NCBI RefSeq assembly: GCF_000350225.1 | Contig: NW_005178810.1 | Coordinates: 92,464 to 156,463, forward strand | Reading direction: 5' to 3' | Source of the DNA: Chondrus crispus | Taxonomy: Eukaryota > Rhodophyta > Florideophyceae > Gigartinales > Gigartinaceae | Length of the DNA stretch: 64,000 nucleotides | Shown here: piece by piece, positions 1 to 10,568 of the stretch | How the letters are laid out: each line of letters starts with the position of its first letter | Position numbering within the stretch: position 1 is the stretch's first letter | Translations under genes and position numbers: made by a program | The notes under the pieces: model-generated | Database searches by the model: none | What the model saw: the letters and a program-made list of their open reading frames with translations, nothing else | What the model was told of the DNA's origin: nothing

Positions 1-711
1 ACGCGACAGCATCAAACGCTTCCCCTAACACGTCGTCGGTTAGGTAGCGTTTGATAAATTGGTTGACGAGACCAGGCCAGCTCGTGTCGTCGTGGAGCTG
101 GCCGGCGTGGAGGCCGCGCATGGTGTAACTCGTATACAACCGCTCCGCGTCCCGCTCGAGGAAGTGAGCGAAGACACGGATTGCCACATCTTCGGTCAGG
201 TGCTGGGCATTGAAGGTTGTCCGGATATCCTTCAGGAACGGGAGCAACTGAATCGCGTCAGTACCGTCGAAGCTCTTCATCGTGGGACGGAGCCCACGGC
301 AGCGTTGGACGTACTTCGCGATCCGTCCCGCGTCATCCGAGGTAACGAGCCTCGAGGTGTTGTCCAACCGATACATCCGGTAGTTCGCGACGGCACTGAA
401 CTCCTGTATCATGGTGTGGACGGGCTCGAGCCCGGGTTCGGCGGGGCCCAACGTTCCGAACGGCGTGATGGGCAACGTTCGGAAGTCGACGGGGCCGGGA
501 TGCGCGGTAAGATCCGCTGGCTGGTAGCCGCCCCAGCGAGGATCGAAGGGGAGAATCGGTTCCCTTGACCCGCGGGCGACTCCTCCACAGCCACGGTCGA
601 GTTCGTTCGGTACCCGTCGGGACTGTCGCATGCTTCCGGATGCATACGGCAGGGCTTGAGTCTCGGACGCGAAGTTCGCGTCCGCCGTCGGCTTGATGTC
701 CTCCACCCTCC
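1..711 (-). pseudogene. Downstream part of a minus-strand retrotransposon gag, split by the 712-8183 insertion
   Basis: Read on the minus strand from 711 to 1, one frame stays open for about 237 codons and runs off the window. It holds a retrotransposon-gag-like core: FDGTDAIQLLPFLKD, then a tryptophan-containing WPGLVNQFIKRYL segment. Its frame joins exactly to the frame ending at 8184 once the inserted element and one copy of the 5-bp target duplication (CCTCC) are removed. The two pieces are therefore one gag gene interrupted by a later insertion. The gag assignment comes from the pattern of the capsid-like segment. No protease or zinc knuckle is visible before the window edge. Confidence 0.75.
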
Positions 712-1477
712 TGTGGGAGAACGGGTACCGACCGGTGTCGGTAAACGTAACGACCCGGAGGGAGGCCCCGTAGGGGTGATCAGACGATATTGGAAAGGCA
801 GGGGGTAATTCAGCTTGTACACGGGGTGCACGTACCGCCACGGGTGACAGGTGGCGGCGGAATGGCCACGTGTACCGCCGTACGTATAACGTCCCGATCG
901 GGTACAGTAGACTAGTAGTTCCTACTGTAGGGGCGTAGAAATTAGTGTAATGGGAGTGTCAGCCAGGGGAGTCCCAGCTAGCACACGTGGTGCGCGCTCT
1001 GCCTGCGAGTACAGGTGGCAGGAGCCCAGCCACGTGTGCTGCTGTGCAGATTACTCCCCGGTGGAGTACAGTAGAGGTACTCCACTGTAGTGATCCAAAG
1101 TAGAAGTGGATCACTACTGTACTGCCCGGCCGCCGGAGGTCGACGTACTTAGGGGCCGAGGCAGTACGCTCCCAGAGTAAAAAAAGGGGTAGCGACCCCC
1201 GGGGCGAGAACTTAGGAGAAAGAGGCAAATCGTCCCGCACGGGTTATTCTTGAGGGCCGGAAGCACACGCTCCCCAGTTTGGTCGTTCCACCGCCTGGTG
1301 GAAGCGTATGCCCATTGAGCCCTATCCCCTCCTGGGTCGCAATTCCACTCGTCCGTTTACCGGAGTCATAACCGCCGCCCTCAAAGAGAGGTTGGTGGTG
1401 TTGTAATTTTACCGCTGCCGTGGACACCCCCTCCGTGACGGGGTAAAAACCGAACCGGAAGGATCCATATTATTACA
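712..1477 (+). repeat. 5' LTR of the 712-8183 element
   Basis: 766-bp repeat with TGT...ACA ends, matched at a constant offset of 6706 to 7418-8183. It holds several TACAGTA/TACTGTA words (for example 903-909, 923-929, 1067-1073). Confidence 0.93.
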
Positions 1478-1479
1478 AC

Positions 1480-1492
1480 TGGTCTCCCGACC
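1480..1492 (+). other. Primer-binding-site candidate
   Basis: TGGTCTCCCGACC begins 2 nt after the LTR end, as expected for a site complementary to a tRNA 3' end. The same 13-mer occurs inverted at 8871-8883 beside the LTR of the host element, so both elements probably use the same primer tRNA, which I cannot name. Confidence 0.75.
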
Positions 1493-1580
1493 TAGAAATC
1501 TATTTCTAGGATTCTTTTATTGATTTCCGAATCGGACGACTGAAATTGGAAGGGATCGAGAATCACCGCCTCGTTTCAAG

Positions 1581-4145
1581 ATGAGTGGACGAGAAGACGC
1601 GAGATCGCAGGGGGGCTTCCCCCGAGACGGAAGGGACGACGGGTCAGTAAATCGGTCCCAGCTGGGCGAACCAAGTCGCACGGACGGCTCGACAGAGAAC
1701 GCGGGCTCCGTTAGAAGCGCCGAGGCACGAGCGGCGCATGTGGAGCGCTTGGCCCGCGCAAGGACGCGATCGCAGACCAGAGCGGCATTACCACCGACGC
1801 AGGCGGAGGGGCCCCTCGAAGGCCGACAACGCGGAGAGAGCGAGCCGACCCCCGCCATACTCGGCGACGAACGTCCAAATAGGATGACGATCCACGGAGA
1901 CGCCTTAGAGGCCCACCCGGACCTAGGGGACCTGACCCAGAGGGCGGCCCTGAACACGTGGTTGACGGCCGAGCTGGACAAGCGAATCCCGGCTGCCGTG
2001 GAGGCGCAATTGACAAGCACGCTCCGAAAGATCGTTGAGGATCACAGCCGGACCCTCGTCAGGAGCGCTGTGGACGACGTAGTCGGACGCGGCCCCTTTT
2101 GGGACACGATCACGTCAACCGTGGGGGACGTTACCCGGGCAGAGGTGCGCGCTCGGGCGCCGCCGGCGGAGCGACTGCCGTTGGCGGCAACGGACGTATT
2201 ACCGCCGTCGCTGATGCTTGGGAACGCGCGGCCGCAATACCCTCTTATGGGACGTGAGACCCCGTGGGATGGAGAAGAGCGCGATGGCCGACTTCAAGCC
2301 CAAGAGATGGGACAGCCACCCGCGTTTCCGCCCGGGGCCGGTCGCGCAGTGCTGCCGACGCAGAAGTACCGGAGAAAGACCAAGAGTAAGGGATACGAGA
2401 CCGGATTGGATACTTCGACCCTGAGGGATGAAATACCTTGCTACGTGGTAGACGAAGACGTACAAGGAGATCTACTGTCCTCCGAGGGCGTGACACCTCG
2501 TTATCCCGGCAACCCGGACGTGATGACTCTCGCGCATGATGATGCCGAGATATTGCCCGTGATGCAAGACGACCTAATTAGGGAGCAGAAGACAGACTCG
2601 TATTGTAAGGCCATGATGGAAGAGGTCGGGAAATCGGGAACGCAGTTCGAGGTCAATCAACACGGCCTCCTGTGCCGGCGCGCACCCTTGGACGGGAGTA
2701 TACAGATCGTGGTCCCGGCGTCCCTAAGGGCGAGAATCTCCTTCTTGAGTCATTACCCGAGATTACAGGGACACCCCGGCACGAGCAAGATGTACGAGAC
2801 AATGAGGCGTCTGTACTACTGGCCTCATATGGCTTCGGACGTCCAACAGACGGTCGCCGACTGCCGGTCGTGCGCCCGCGTGAGGGGAACGCAATACCGC
2901 CAGCAGAAGAAGCTAACGTTGTTCCCCGCCGCCGGGCCGCTAGAATTCGTCGCCATGGACCTGTATGGGCCCTTGCCAAAAACCCCACACGGGAACCGCC
3001 ACATATTGGTCATCACGGACCGCTTTACCAAGCTGTGCCGAGCTATACCCCTTCGGACGACTCAAGCTCAGCAGGTTGCTCAGACCTTCCTTGACGCGTG
3101 GGTGTACCCGTATGGCATGCCGGATACACTACTGACCGACAACGGACCCCAGTTCACAGCTAAATTCTTCGAAGCTGTATGCGGCCTTCTCGGAATTCGG
3201 CACGTGCTCACGACGGCCTATCATCCGCAAACTAACGGTCAGGCCGAGAGGTTCAACCGGACGTTGGCGACCCGATTGCGGCATTACGTCTCCGAACACC
3301 AACGGGACTGGGACGATTACGTACAACCCTTGACGTACGCGTACAATATGCAAGTCCACAAGTCGACGGGTACGACCCCCTTTGACCTCGTCTTGACGCG
3401 GCACCCACCAGGGATATCGGTCCAAGCTCCTTCTAGCGCCATACCGTCCCCAAATGGGAGTGAACCGACATCGGCACAAATGAAGCGAATCACCCTACAG
3501 CGGGTGCGGAAGATTCTCTCCCGCGCGGGTACCAAGTTGACACACGCCCAAGCACAGTACAAGAGAAATTTCGACAAGGCCGTAAGGACGTTACCCTCCT
3601 TCGAGGTCGGACAGGAGGTCTTTCTCGACAGACCCCCGGATTTTTCTGCGACGCCGCTCGAGAATGAGGACGGCCACCGGAAACTCCTTCCTAAAACGAC
3701 AGGTCCCTATAGGTTCATAAAGGCGCCAGTGGACGGAGACACCGTCACGATTGAGCGCAACGGTCTCTTGGATGCAGTATCCATAAACCGTGTGACAAAG
3801 GTGCCGCAACCCTCCATCCCGAAGGCCCCCTCGTCCGTAAGGTCGACGCCCATGGCGATACCCCCGGCAAGCGGAACCACACCACCCGAAAAGGCCTCCG
3901 TATCACGGACCACCCGGACGGTCTCCATCGACCCAGACAGCGAGGTCCCCGTCCATCAGGACCCCGCTGAGGCCGAAGCGGATACAGAGCACGCCATAGA
4001 CCGCATCGTCGCCCATGGCGAGGCGGACGACGGCTCCCCACTTTATCGCGTCCGATGGTTCGGCTATAGCCCCAAAGAGGACACCTGGGAGCGAGCGGAT
4101 AACCTCCCAGAGAACTTCATCCGCCGATACCGAGCTAGACACTGA
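1581..4145 (+). CDS. Integrase-chromodomain polyprotein lacking reverse transcriptase
   Basis: Starts at an ATG 89 nt after the primer-binding site; 854 aa. The first 250 or so residues are charged and low in motifs (possible gag remnant). They are followed by an H2C2 zinc-binding integrase N-domain (HYPRLQGHPGTSKMY... CRSCARV) and a retroviral-type integrase core with the DDE residues visible in VAMDLYGPLP, LTDNGPQF and NGQAERFN. The C-terminus is a chromodomain (YRVRWFGYSPKEDTWE), the mark of chromoviruses, which target chromatin. RT and RNase H, normally placed between gag and integrase, are missing without a frame break. Either an internal deletion joined in frame, or this family is built this way and borrows RT in trans. 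Confidence 0.88.
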   Translation: MSGREDARSQGGFPRDGRDDGSVNRSQLGEPSRTDGSTENAGSVRSAEARAAHVERLARARTRSQTRAALPPTQAEGPLEGRQRGESEPTPAILGDERPNRMTIHGDALEAHPDLGDLTQRAALNTWLTAELDKRIPAAVEAQLTSTLRKIVEDHSRTLVRSAVDDVVGRGPFWDTITSTVGDVTRAEVRARAPPAERLPLAATDVLPPSLMLGNARPQYPLMGRETPWDGEERDGRLQAQEMGQPPAFPPGAGRAVLPTQKYRRKTKSKGYETGLDTSTLRDEIPCYVVDEDVQGDLLSSEGVTPRYPGNPDVMTLAHDDAEILPVMQDDLIREQKTDSYCKAMMEEVGKSGTQFEVNQHGLLCRRAPLDGSIQIVVPASLRARISFLSHYPRLQGHPGTSKMYETMRRLYYWPHMASDVQQTVADCRSCARVRGTQYRQQKKLTLFPAAGPLEFVAMDLYGPLPKTPHGNRHILVITDRFTKLCRAIPLRTTQAQQVAQTFLDAWVYPYGMPDTLLTDNGPQFTAKFFEAVCGLLGIRHVLTTAYHPQTNGQAERFNRTLATRLRHYVSEHQRDWDDYVQPLTYAYNMQVHKSTGTTPFDLVLTRHPPGISVQAPSSAIPSPNGSEPTSAQMKRITLQRVRKILSRAGTKLTHAQAQYKRNFDKAVRTLPSFEVGQEVFLDRPPDFSATPLENEDGHRKLLPKTTGPYRFIKAPVDGDTVTIERNGLLDAVSINRVTKVPQPSIPKAPSSVRSTPMAIPPASGTTPPEKASVSRTTRTVSIDPDSEVPVHQDPAEAEADTEHAIDRIVAHGEADDGSPLYRVRWFGYSPKEDTWERADNLPENFIRRYRARH

Positions 4146-4808
4146 CCGAGACGGTCAGTCCAAGAAGAGGGGTAAGACTTCCGAATTTTGGGATATACCT
4201 GTAAACCCTGTCGGGAGAACGGCGAAAGACCGACAAGACGGACAATTAGGACCGAGAAAGACCCGTCCGGGATTGCATGTCCCCACGGCCGGAGCCCTCA
4301 GGGAAAACCCAATCGAGACCCGGTCGGGACGGCGCCGAAGACTAGAGCAGCAGAAGGGGAAAGGATGCGAGCAAGCTGACGCAGCCGTCATCCCACGGAG
4401 GGCGACAAGCTCCAAATTCCGCCTCCGAAGGTCGAGTCAGAGGCAAGCTGGTGGACGAGAGTGGAGCACGCTACGTGAAAAATCGACCAAAATTGGTAAT
4501 GCCCAATGGGAACGCCCAAACGGAAATTGGTGGCGGTTCAAGGAGGCGGTTTGAGGCACGAAGATTTCAGGGAACGTCCAATGGGAGCTCGTTAATTTAC
4601 AAGGACAAGCCTCGAAGACGAGAAAATCAGGCACGTTTTACTGGCAAAAAGGCCGATTTTTAGTGCGAAGGAAAAACCCGATCGGGCAGTCCCTAGCCTA
4701 ACGAAGGCGAAGCCCCGACCCCACATGGATATCATGGACGCAGCGACGACGATTGCCGCTGGAAGAAACCCTGTACGGGAGAGCGTACGAAAGAAATGCG
4801 AAGGCAGT

Positions 4809-6725
4809 TTATTTGGAGGCAGGAGTACCCGGACGAGGACGCTTACGAGAAGGGGCGCCAGCAGAATTGGAGGCTGAGGCCCCGTCGGCCCCGCTTCCGG
4901 CAGAACGGTCAGGCTCGAGCCCGAACCGGACGAGGACGTCCGAAATAGCGCCGTCGGTCACGTCCCGAACGCGGGCCTGCAGAATCCCGCTAAGGGCAGA
5001 CTGAACCTCATTCAGAGCCGAACGGGTACGCTCAAGGGTATGAGAGTCCCGTATGAGGGTCGCCGCTTGACGAAGGACGGCCGGAACCGTAGCAGCCGGT
5101 TCAGCCCCATAGGTCTGGGCATTCTCAAGATACTCTTGCCAAGCTGCCCTGAGGTCTTCATCCACAATGGGCGGTACGTCCACTTGGTCGAACGTCTCTA
5201 GGACGAGTTCGGGCCTTGCGGCGACGAAGCTAGCCGTCGCACCGGCAGGCGGGCTGGAGGCAGGAACTTCAACGATGTCCTCCACAACCGCAGCGGCCGA
5301 TTGGGACGCTCCACCCCCGTCGTCGGGAGGCAGCACGGACCTCAGAGGAGCCACCGGTACCGGAGAGGGAACATCGTCGTCGCCAGAATATTCCGGTCCC
5401 CTTCCTTCGGGAGGCGCAGCGACGGACTCGCCCCCGTATAGGGACGCCACGGCCGATACAGCCCCGCGACTATTCGGAGGAAAAATCGGAACGGCATCCG
5501 CGGCGACCTCAGGAGGATGAAAGCACTCCGGAACGAATCCTTTCCCTCGGGGGTAATAATCAGCGACTTCCAATACCGGCCAGGGGGAGCGACGAGGCTC
5601 GGGAAGGACGACCCGAGTGGGATATGGCTTGCCATCGTCATGCCCACCAGGGTGACGCGGCATAGGCGCGAACCGGTCGGTCTCATAGTCGTACCAAAGG
5701 AACCCCGGGGTCTTCGTCCAATCGGTTTCGGCGGCGTATCGCAAAAGCGTCTCCGTCTCCTGAGGGTCGAATTCCGTTCCTCGGACGATATTCTGTACGC
5801 CGAGCTCGCGGACGTACGAAATAAGCCCGGTAGGCAGAGGCATCAGTCGACCCACAGGGGAAGCGATACCGCGGTCCTGGAAGAGACGCCAGTCACGGTT
5901 CTTGGCGTTCATCTGAATCCCGTAGCGGGCGGCGTGAAGAAAGGCCATGACGGACGATACGGCCCACTCGACGGCGACGATCTGCCAAAGCCATGCACGG
6001 AGGCGACTCTTCTGAAGGTCCAGACTACCGTGATACGCCAAAACGGCTGGCGTGGGCACGCAGAGCGACCGAGGGACGTCCCGATAGAAGGGTTGTGGTG
6101 GCACGCGGATGTAGTAGTTCTGCCGGAGTCGGGAAGGCATGTCGAAGAATTCCAAATTATGCCATCCATAGAAGAACCACTGCGTATTCCGAACACGGGA
6201 CTCGTCGGAACAGTTGTCGCCCCACCAGCGCCGATCGCGAAGCCAATATAACCGGTCATACGGGGGCTCGAAGGCAAGGAGCCCGAGCACGCTGTGACCC
6301 GCAGGGAGAAAACTCCCACCAGGGGCGACGTCCTCAGGTCGCGGAAGATGTTGAAGACCGGAGAGGATGGTCTGCAGACGGATTTGGTACTCCCTTTCGG
6401 GCCAACAACGCACATGGGATAGATCGGCCCGTCCATGCGTGCGCGTCCGGTCGTTCGGTGTCAGGGGTAGATGGCGCCAGCGAGCCGTCCACGCTTCGTC
6501 CCGGCTTCGGCGATACCCGTTCGGGAGGCTGATTCCGTCTTGACAGACTTCTTGAAACCGGAGAGCGTCAAAGTACCAATGGGACCAGCCCACGTACTGT
6601 TCGACCGGGTACGGCACCACGGAAGGACGTTGGGAAGCCTCGGCGGGGGTGCGGCGCTGACGATGGTCGTACTACTTTGCCGGGTTGACCCAGCGGGACG
6701 CCGACCCGGGCGCGAGAGGAGACAT
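4809..6725 (-). pseudogene. Antisense ORF of the gypsy element, interrupted by one UAG
   Basis: A minus-strand frame is open for 603 codons (6620-4809) opposite the element's sense strand. It extends upstream to an ATG at 6725-6723, with a single in-frame UAG at 6674-6672 after 17 codons. The stop lies in an AAG TAG TAC context and could derive from a tryptophan codon. The protein is Trp/Tyr/Arg-rich in its first 350 residues, then acidic and Ser/Pro-rich, with a basic KRPRPG tail. A TATA-like box lies about 100 nt upstream. I recognise no domain. It may be an antisense gene of the element, whole in other copies. Confidence 0.6.
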
Positions 6726-6820
6726 AGCTGGAGGCGTCGGAGGTGCTCGAGAGGGTTCCGAGATGAAGGACGTGGGGTCGAGCGGCGGACTTGTAGGCGG
6801 TAGGGAGGCCGCCGCGTCCG

Positions 6821-6829
6821 TATTTATAG
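6821..6829 (-). promoter_or_regulatory. TATA-like box for the antisense ORF
   Basis: On the minus strand the sequence reads CTATAAATA, about 100 nt upstream of the ATG at 6725 in otherwise GC-rich DNA. Position and sequence fit a core promoter driving antisense transcription inside the element. Confidence 0.55.
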
Positions 6830-7403
6830 CCACCGTTCGCGGAATTCGTCCCGGCGGCGGAGGGGCGCCCCAGTGGGTTTCGCCCTGAATTACGTCCGTG
6901 GAGGTACTGTGCGCACTTGTCGGCCTGAAAGGCGTTGCTCCGTAGCCTACGCCCCTTCGGCGGCGGGCCTGCCTCCTAATCATGGCGTGGGAGGGAGTCG
7001 TCCGATGGCGGAGAATAACGCAAGGGGCGGGAGAAGCGACACGACCACAGGACGGGCGGACGCGAGAGAGGTCACCGGCTCCCCTCTGTCACACGGGAAT
7101 GTGCCGGCCTTCCTCAAAGGACAGAAGCAGCGAGGACTCCCGAAAGGGCACGGAAGGCTTGGCGGGAATAGACCGTGTGTCCGAGTTCGGAGGAGTACCG
7201 CGAGGTCGAGTGCCGCCGTGCAGAGGCGTCGCGGAGGCGAACCGACGCCTAATCACGACCCGAAGGGAGTTCACACCGGGCCGGCTTGGGCCAGTTTCGC
7301 AATGGCCCCGTGGCGTCGGTAACGCCCGTACAACGGCCGCTTGAAGGAGGCTAACGGGCGCGGGCCACAAACGTAATGGCCGCCCCGAGGACGTGGCGCA
7401 CTC

Positions 7404-7416
7404 AAAGAAGAGGGGT
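7404..7416 (+). other. Polypurine tract candidate
   Basis: AAAGAAGAGGGG lies directly upstream of the right LTR, the expected place and composition for the plus-strand primer. Confidence 0.7.
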
Positions 7417-7417
7417 G

Positions 7418-8183
7418 TGTGGGAGAACGGGTACCGACCGGTGTCGGTAAACGTAACGACCCGGAGGGAGGCCCCGTAGGGGTGATCAGACGATATTGGA
7501 AAGGCAGGGGGTAATTCAGCTTGTACACGGGGTGCACGTACCGCCACGGGTGACAGGTGGCGGCGGAATGGCCACGTGTACCGCCGTACGTATAACGTCC
7601 CGATCGGGTACAGTAGACTAGTAGTTCCTACTGTAGGGGCGTAGAAATTAGTGTAATGGGAGTGTCAGCCAGGGGAGTCCCAGCTAGCACACGTGGTGCG
7701 CGCTCTGCCTGCGAGTACAGGTGGCAGGAGCCCAGCCACGTGTGCTGCTGTGCAGATTACTCCCCGGTGGAGTACAGTAGAGGTACTCCACTGTAGTGAT
7801 CCAAAGTAGAAGTGGATCACTACTGTACTGCCCGGCCGCCGGAGGTCGACGTACTTAGGGGCCGAGGCAGTACGCTCCCAGAGTAAAAAAAGGGGTAGCG
7901 ACCCCCGGGGCGAGAACTTAGGAGAAAGAGGCAAATCGTCCCGCACGGGTTATTCTTGAGGGCCGGAAGCACACGCTCCCCAGTTTGGTCGTTCCACCGC
8001 CTGGTGGAAGCGTATGCCCATTGAGCCCTATCCCCTCCTGGGTCGCAATTCCACTCGTCCGTTTACCGGAGTCATAACCGCCGCCCTCAAAGAGAGGTTG
8101 GTGGTGTTGTAATTTTACCGCTGCCGTGGACACCCCCTCCGTGACGGGGTAAAAACCGAACCGGAAGGATCCATATTATTACA
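7418..8183 (+). repeat. 3' LTR of the 712-8183 element
   Basis: 766-bp partner of 712-1477, ending TTACA and followed by the second copy of the CCTCC target duplication (8184-8188). Confidence 0.93.
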
Positions 8184-8807
8184 CCTCCGACTGGTGACGG
8201 CTCCAGTCGTGGGCCACTCCTGCGCTCCGGATGCGCCCGGAGGAGCAGTAGCACCGGGCCCACTCGAGGGGGCTCCTGGCGGCCTCTCGGCCGAGGTCTG
8301 TTCCATCTCACGGGCACGGCGGCGCGTTGAGTTCAGCTCCACCGCCATGTGCGCGAACGCTCCCATCTGTTCTGCTGATGGGATGGGTTGCGGGTCGCGT
8401 CGGACCCCGGAGTTTGCACTCGCGGGTCGACCCGCAACGTCCACGGCGGGGGAATCAATGCGCGCCTCTTCGACGAGTACTAAACGGGACTGTAGCTGGT
8501 CGACGAGGGCGCGCAGGTTCTCCAAGGACTGAGTTACGTGCTCAAACCTTCCATTGTGGAGGGAGCGCAACTCACCCATACAGCGGTCGTAGACGCTGTC
8601 GGAGACGTCGATACGGAGGGATGCTCGGACATCTTCGATATACTCCGCGATGCGATCGTACATCGCGCGAGCGCGTCCTTCGGAGAAGTCGGGCGACGGT
8701 TCGCGGTCTCGAGGACCAGCGTCGCCGTCGCCGACTCGGACGCGGAGCGCGGCCTCTCGCACATCGGCGGGCTCCGAGCGAATCGAGGTGGGATATTCGC
8801 CACTCAT
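8184..8807 (-). pseudogene. Upstream part of the split gag (minus-strand element)
   Basis: Starts at an ATG at 8807-8805, 64 nt downstream (minus sense) of a primer-binding site, as usual for gag. The 208 codons up to the insertion point encode an acidic N-terminus, a helical stretch (RIAEYIEDVRASLRID) and a Pro/Ser-rich linker. The frame then enters the inserted LTR and ends within 22 codons. Its natural continuation is 711-1 on the same strand. Confidence 0.78.
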
Positions 8808-8870
8808 CTCGACGCGTACGAATGCGGAGGTAAACGATAGTCTTCTCGGTTCGATCTTGAGAGTCTTCTA

Positions 8871-8883
8871 GGTCGGGAGACCA
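8871..8883 (-). other. Primer-binding site of the minus-strand element
   Basis: Inverted copy of the 13-mer found at 1480-1492, one base away from the LTR end at 8885. It fixes the orientation of the interrupted element as right to left. Confidence 0.7.
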
Positions 8884-8884
8884 C

Positions 8885-9476
8885 TGTAGTATAATAACCC
8901 CCAACGACGAGGGGGGTGAGTACTGACAGTTCGGAAAGACCCCGATCGGCGGGAAGACAGAAGCACGGCCCACCCACGATACCAAGCACGGGCTCGAGGT
9001 AGCGGTGGTAGAGCAGGATCGGGGAGGACGTGCGCACGCGCGAGCGGTTCGACGCCTCAGCGCCCGGGAGCGGTACTGGGTGACGATCCAGTACTGACGG
9101 GCGGAGGCGGAGCCGATTCGTGGGCGTGCTGCGCTCGTCCTCAACCCGCGCGCGGTGCGACTCCTAGGTAAAACGGACGGAAGTACCTAAAAGTCAGCGG
9201 GCGGACCAAGGTGGAGGATCCTTGACAAGTCCGTCCTTGTCGTCCTCCACCGCCGGCAGTCCGCTCATATTTAATGTACATTGTAGTCTATCATAACTCT
9301 ACAGTAGTGCCGGTCTACCGACACTGTAACGCTGTCAGCAGGCGGGGATGACAGTCCACGTGTAGTACGCGTCCCGTACACGTGGAGGACGTGTGTGTGC
9401 GCGCATGGCTGTAAGGCTCGTTGCCTTACTGTCCCTGATCCGATCCTAATCTAATTTCCGTTTCGGGTTATACCAC
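8885..9476 (-). repeat. 5' LTR of the minus-strand element (outer edge inferred)
   Basis: The inner edge at 8885 (TGTAGT on the plus strand, ACA on the minus) is set by the adjacent primer-binding site. The outer edge at 9476 is inferred. There the minus strand begins TGTGG, as the other LTRs in this window do, and the sequence changes abruptly to the AT-richer copia-like pseudogene. The partner LTR lies outside the window, so length (592 bp) and target duplication cannot be confirmed. Confidence 0.55.
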
Positions 9477-10568
9477 AAAAGCGTCTACTGCGCCATTACA
9501 GACATTACAGCGATGTGTTGCGCCCCAGTTGACCGCTGCTGATGTGTCCCACAGTACCATCCTTTCTCCAACTCGATTTCCATTTTCTGTTGGGCTCATG
9601 TATTTGCGCGCTCGCTTATTTTCGTGGTAGTCGTTCTTCAGCTTTAGGCTTTCATCTGCAGAAGAAATTGGGAAGTCGTTGATGGAATGCTTTCCGGGAC
9701 ACTTTGAATTTAAACAATTGGGCGTTTCGAGATCTCGCTTACGTCCTGCAGGACCCGATTTTTCGTTTCCTTTCTGTTCCGTATCTGCTTTGTCGGAGGC
9801 GGCGGGCGCACCACGTTTATTGTTGTTTCTATGCACTTTCCTTTTCCTGTTGTTCAGTATTTTGCTATCTTGGACATGCTTGATGAAGTCATCATCGGAA
9901 TCGGAGACATTTGCTTGAAAAAACCTTGACAGAATTGATGCCATAAATGAAACGTGCTTCCTGTGCCAACTCCGTGATAAACTTTTGAAGTTTTTTTGAA
10001 ACTCTTGTCTCCGGTGAATTTTATCGTGCTCAACATGCCATGCTTCAAGTCAGTGAGAGAAACGCGTTTGAAAATGTGCTCAACGCCGATTTCCGGTTTC
10101 TTAGTGATGAATTCGAAATATCCGCAGTTTTCAAGGATGGTAGCATATTTCAAGCAGGGGTTCCGGACCTGCATCTCCAAAGTGTCACCCGCTTCGTCAT
10201 TTTCATCATGAGGTTCTTGATCTCCCGATCGATCTTTCCCAGCTCGTAGTCTTCAGGATTCACACGAGCTCTACCTTTGACACAATCCTTCTCAATGCTT
10301 GTGGCACTGATCCAATCACATGAAAAATCGAAGGATAGGTTTGGGGATAGAGTCGAATTACGTTGTAAGCTGAATGTCAGTACTGCCATCGGACTTCTTC
10401 TCAGCGGTACAGCGCTCATAGATCTCGCGTTTTTGCATAAAAAACGAAATCTTCCGTCTTGATGCCACTGAGCCGTGGCGCGTCAATTGTTCCAACAGTG
10501 GTCTACCGGATCGTATCGTTCTTATTCCCGTTAGAAGCCTGTCCAGCACTCACGTCCTGCGTCGTCAT
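9468..10568 (-). pseudogene. Decayed copia-like gag
   Basis: On the minus strand an ATG at 10568-10566 opens MTTQDVSAGQASNG, soon broken by UAG and then by frameshifts. Recognisable pieces continue in three frames: IDAPRLSGIKTEDFVFY, EDYELGKIDREIKNLMMK, STFHLWHQFCQGFFKQ, and a basic tail with a Cys/His cluster (CLNSKCPGKH). Composition and order fit the gag region of a Ty1/copia-type element. The last codons run into the inferred LTR edge at 9476, which suggests that the minus-strand gypsy element inserted into this pseudogene. Family assignment is tentative. Confidence 0.5.

Larger units (their letters stand above)
712..8183 (+). mobile_element. Complete Ty3/gypsy (chromovirus-type) LTR element inserted in another element's gag
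   Basis: Two direct 766-bp repeats (712-1477 and 7418-8183) start TGTGGG and end TTACA. They are flanked by a perfect 5-bp target duplication CCTCC at 707-711 and 8184-8188. A primer-binding-site candidate follows the left LTR and a purine tract precedes the right one. The LTRs look identical wherever I compared them, so the insertion is young. The sense strand encodes integrase with a C-terminal chromodomain, but no reverse transcriptase or RNase H is found anywhere inside. A long antisense ORF fills the 3' half. Confidence 0.9.

Noticed and set aside
6873..7344. Plus-strand ORFs between the antisense gene and the right LTR
   Set aside because: Arg/Gly-rich translations of GC-rich DNA, no motif, and overlapped by the antisense promoter region.
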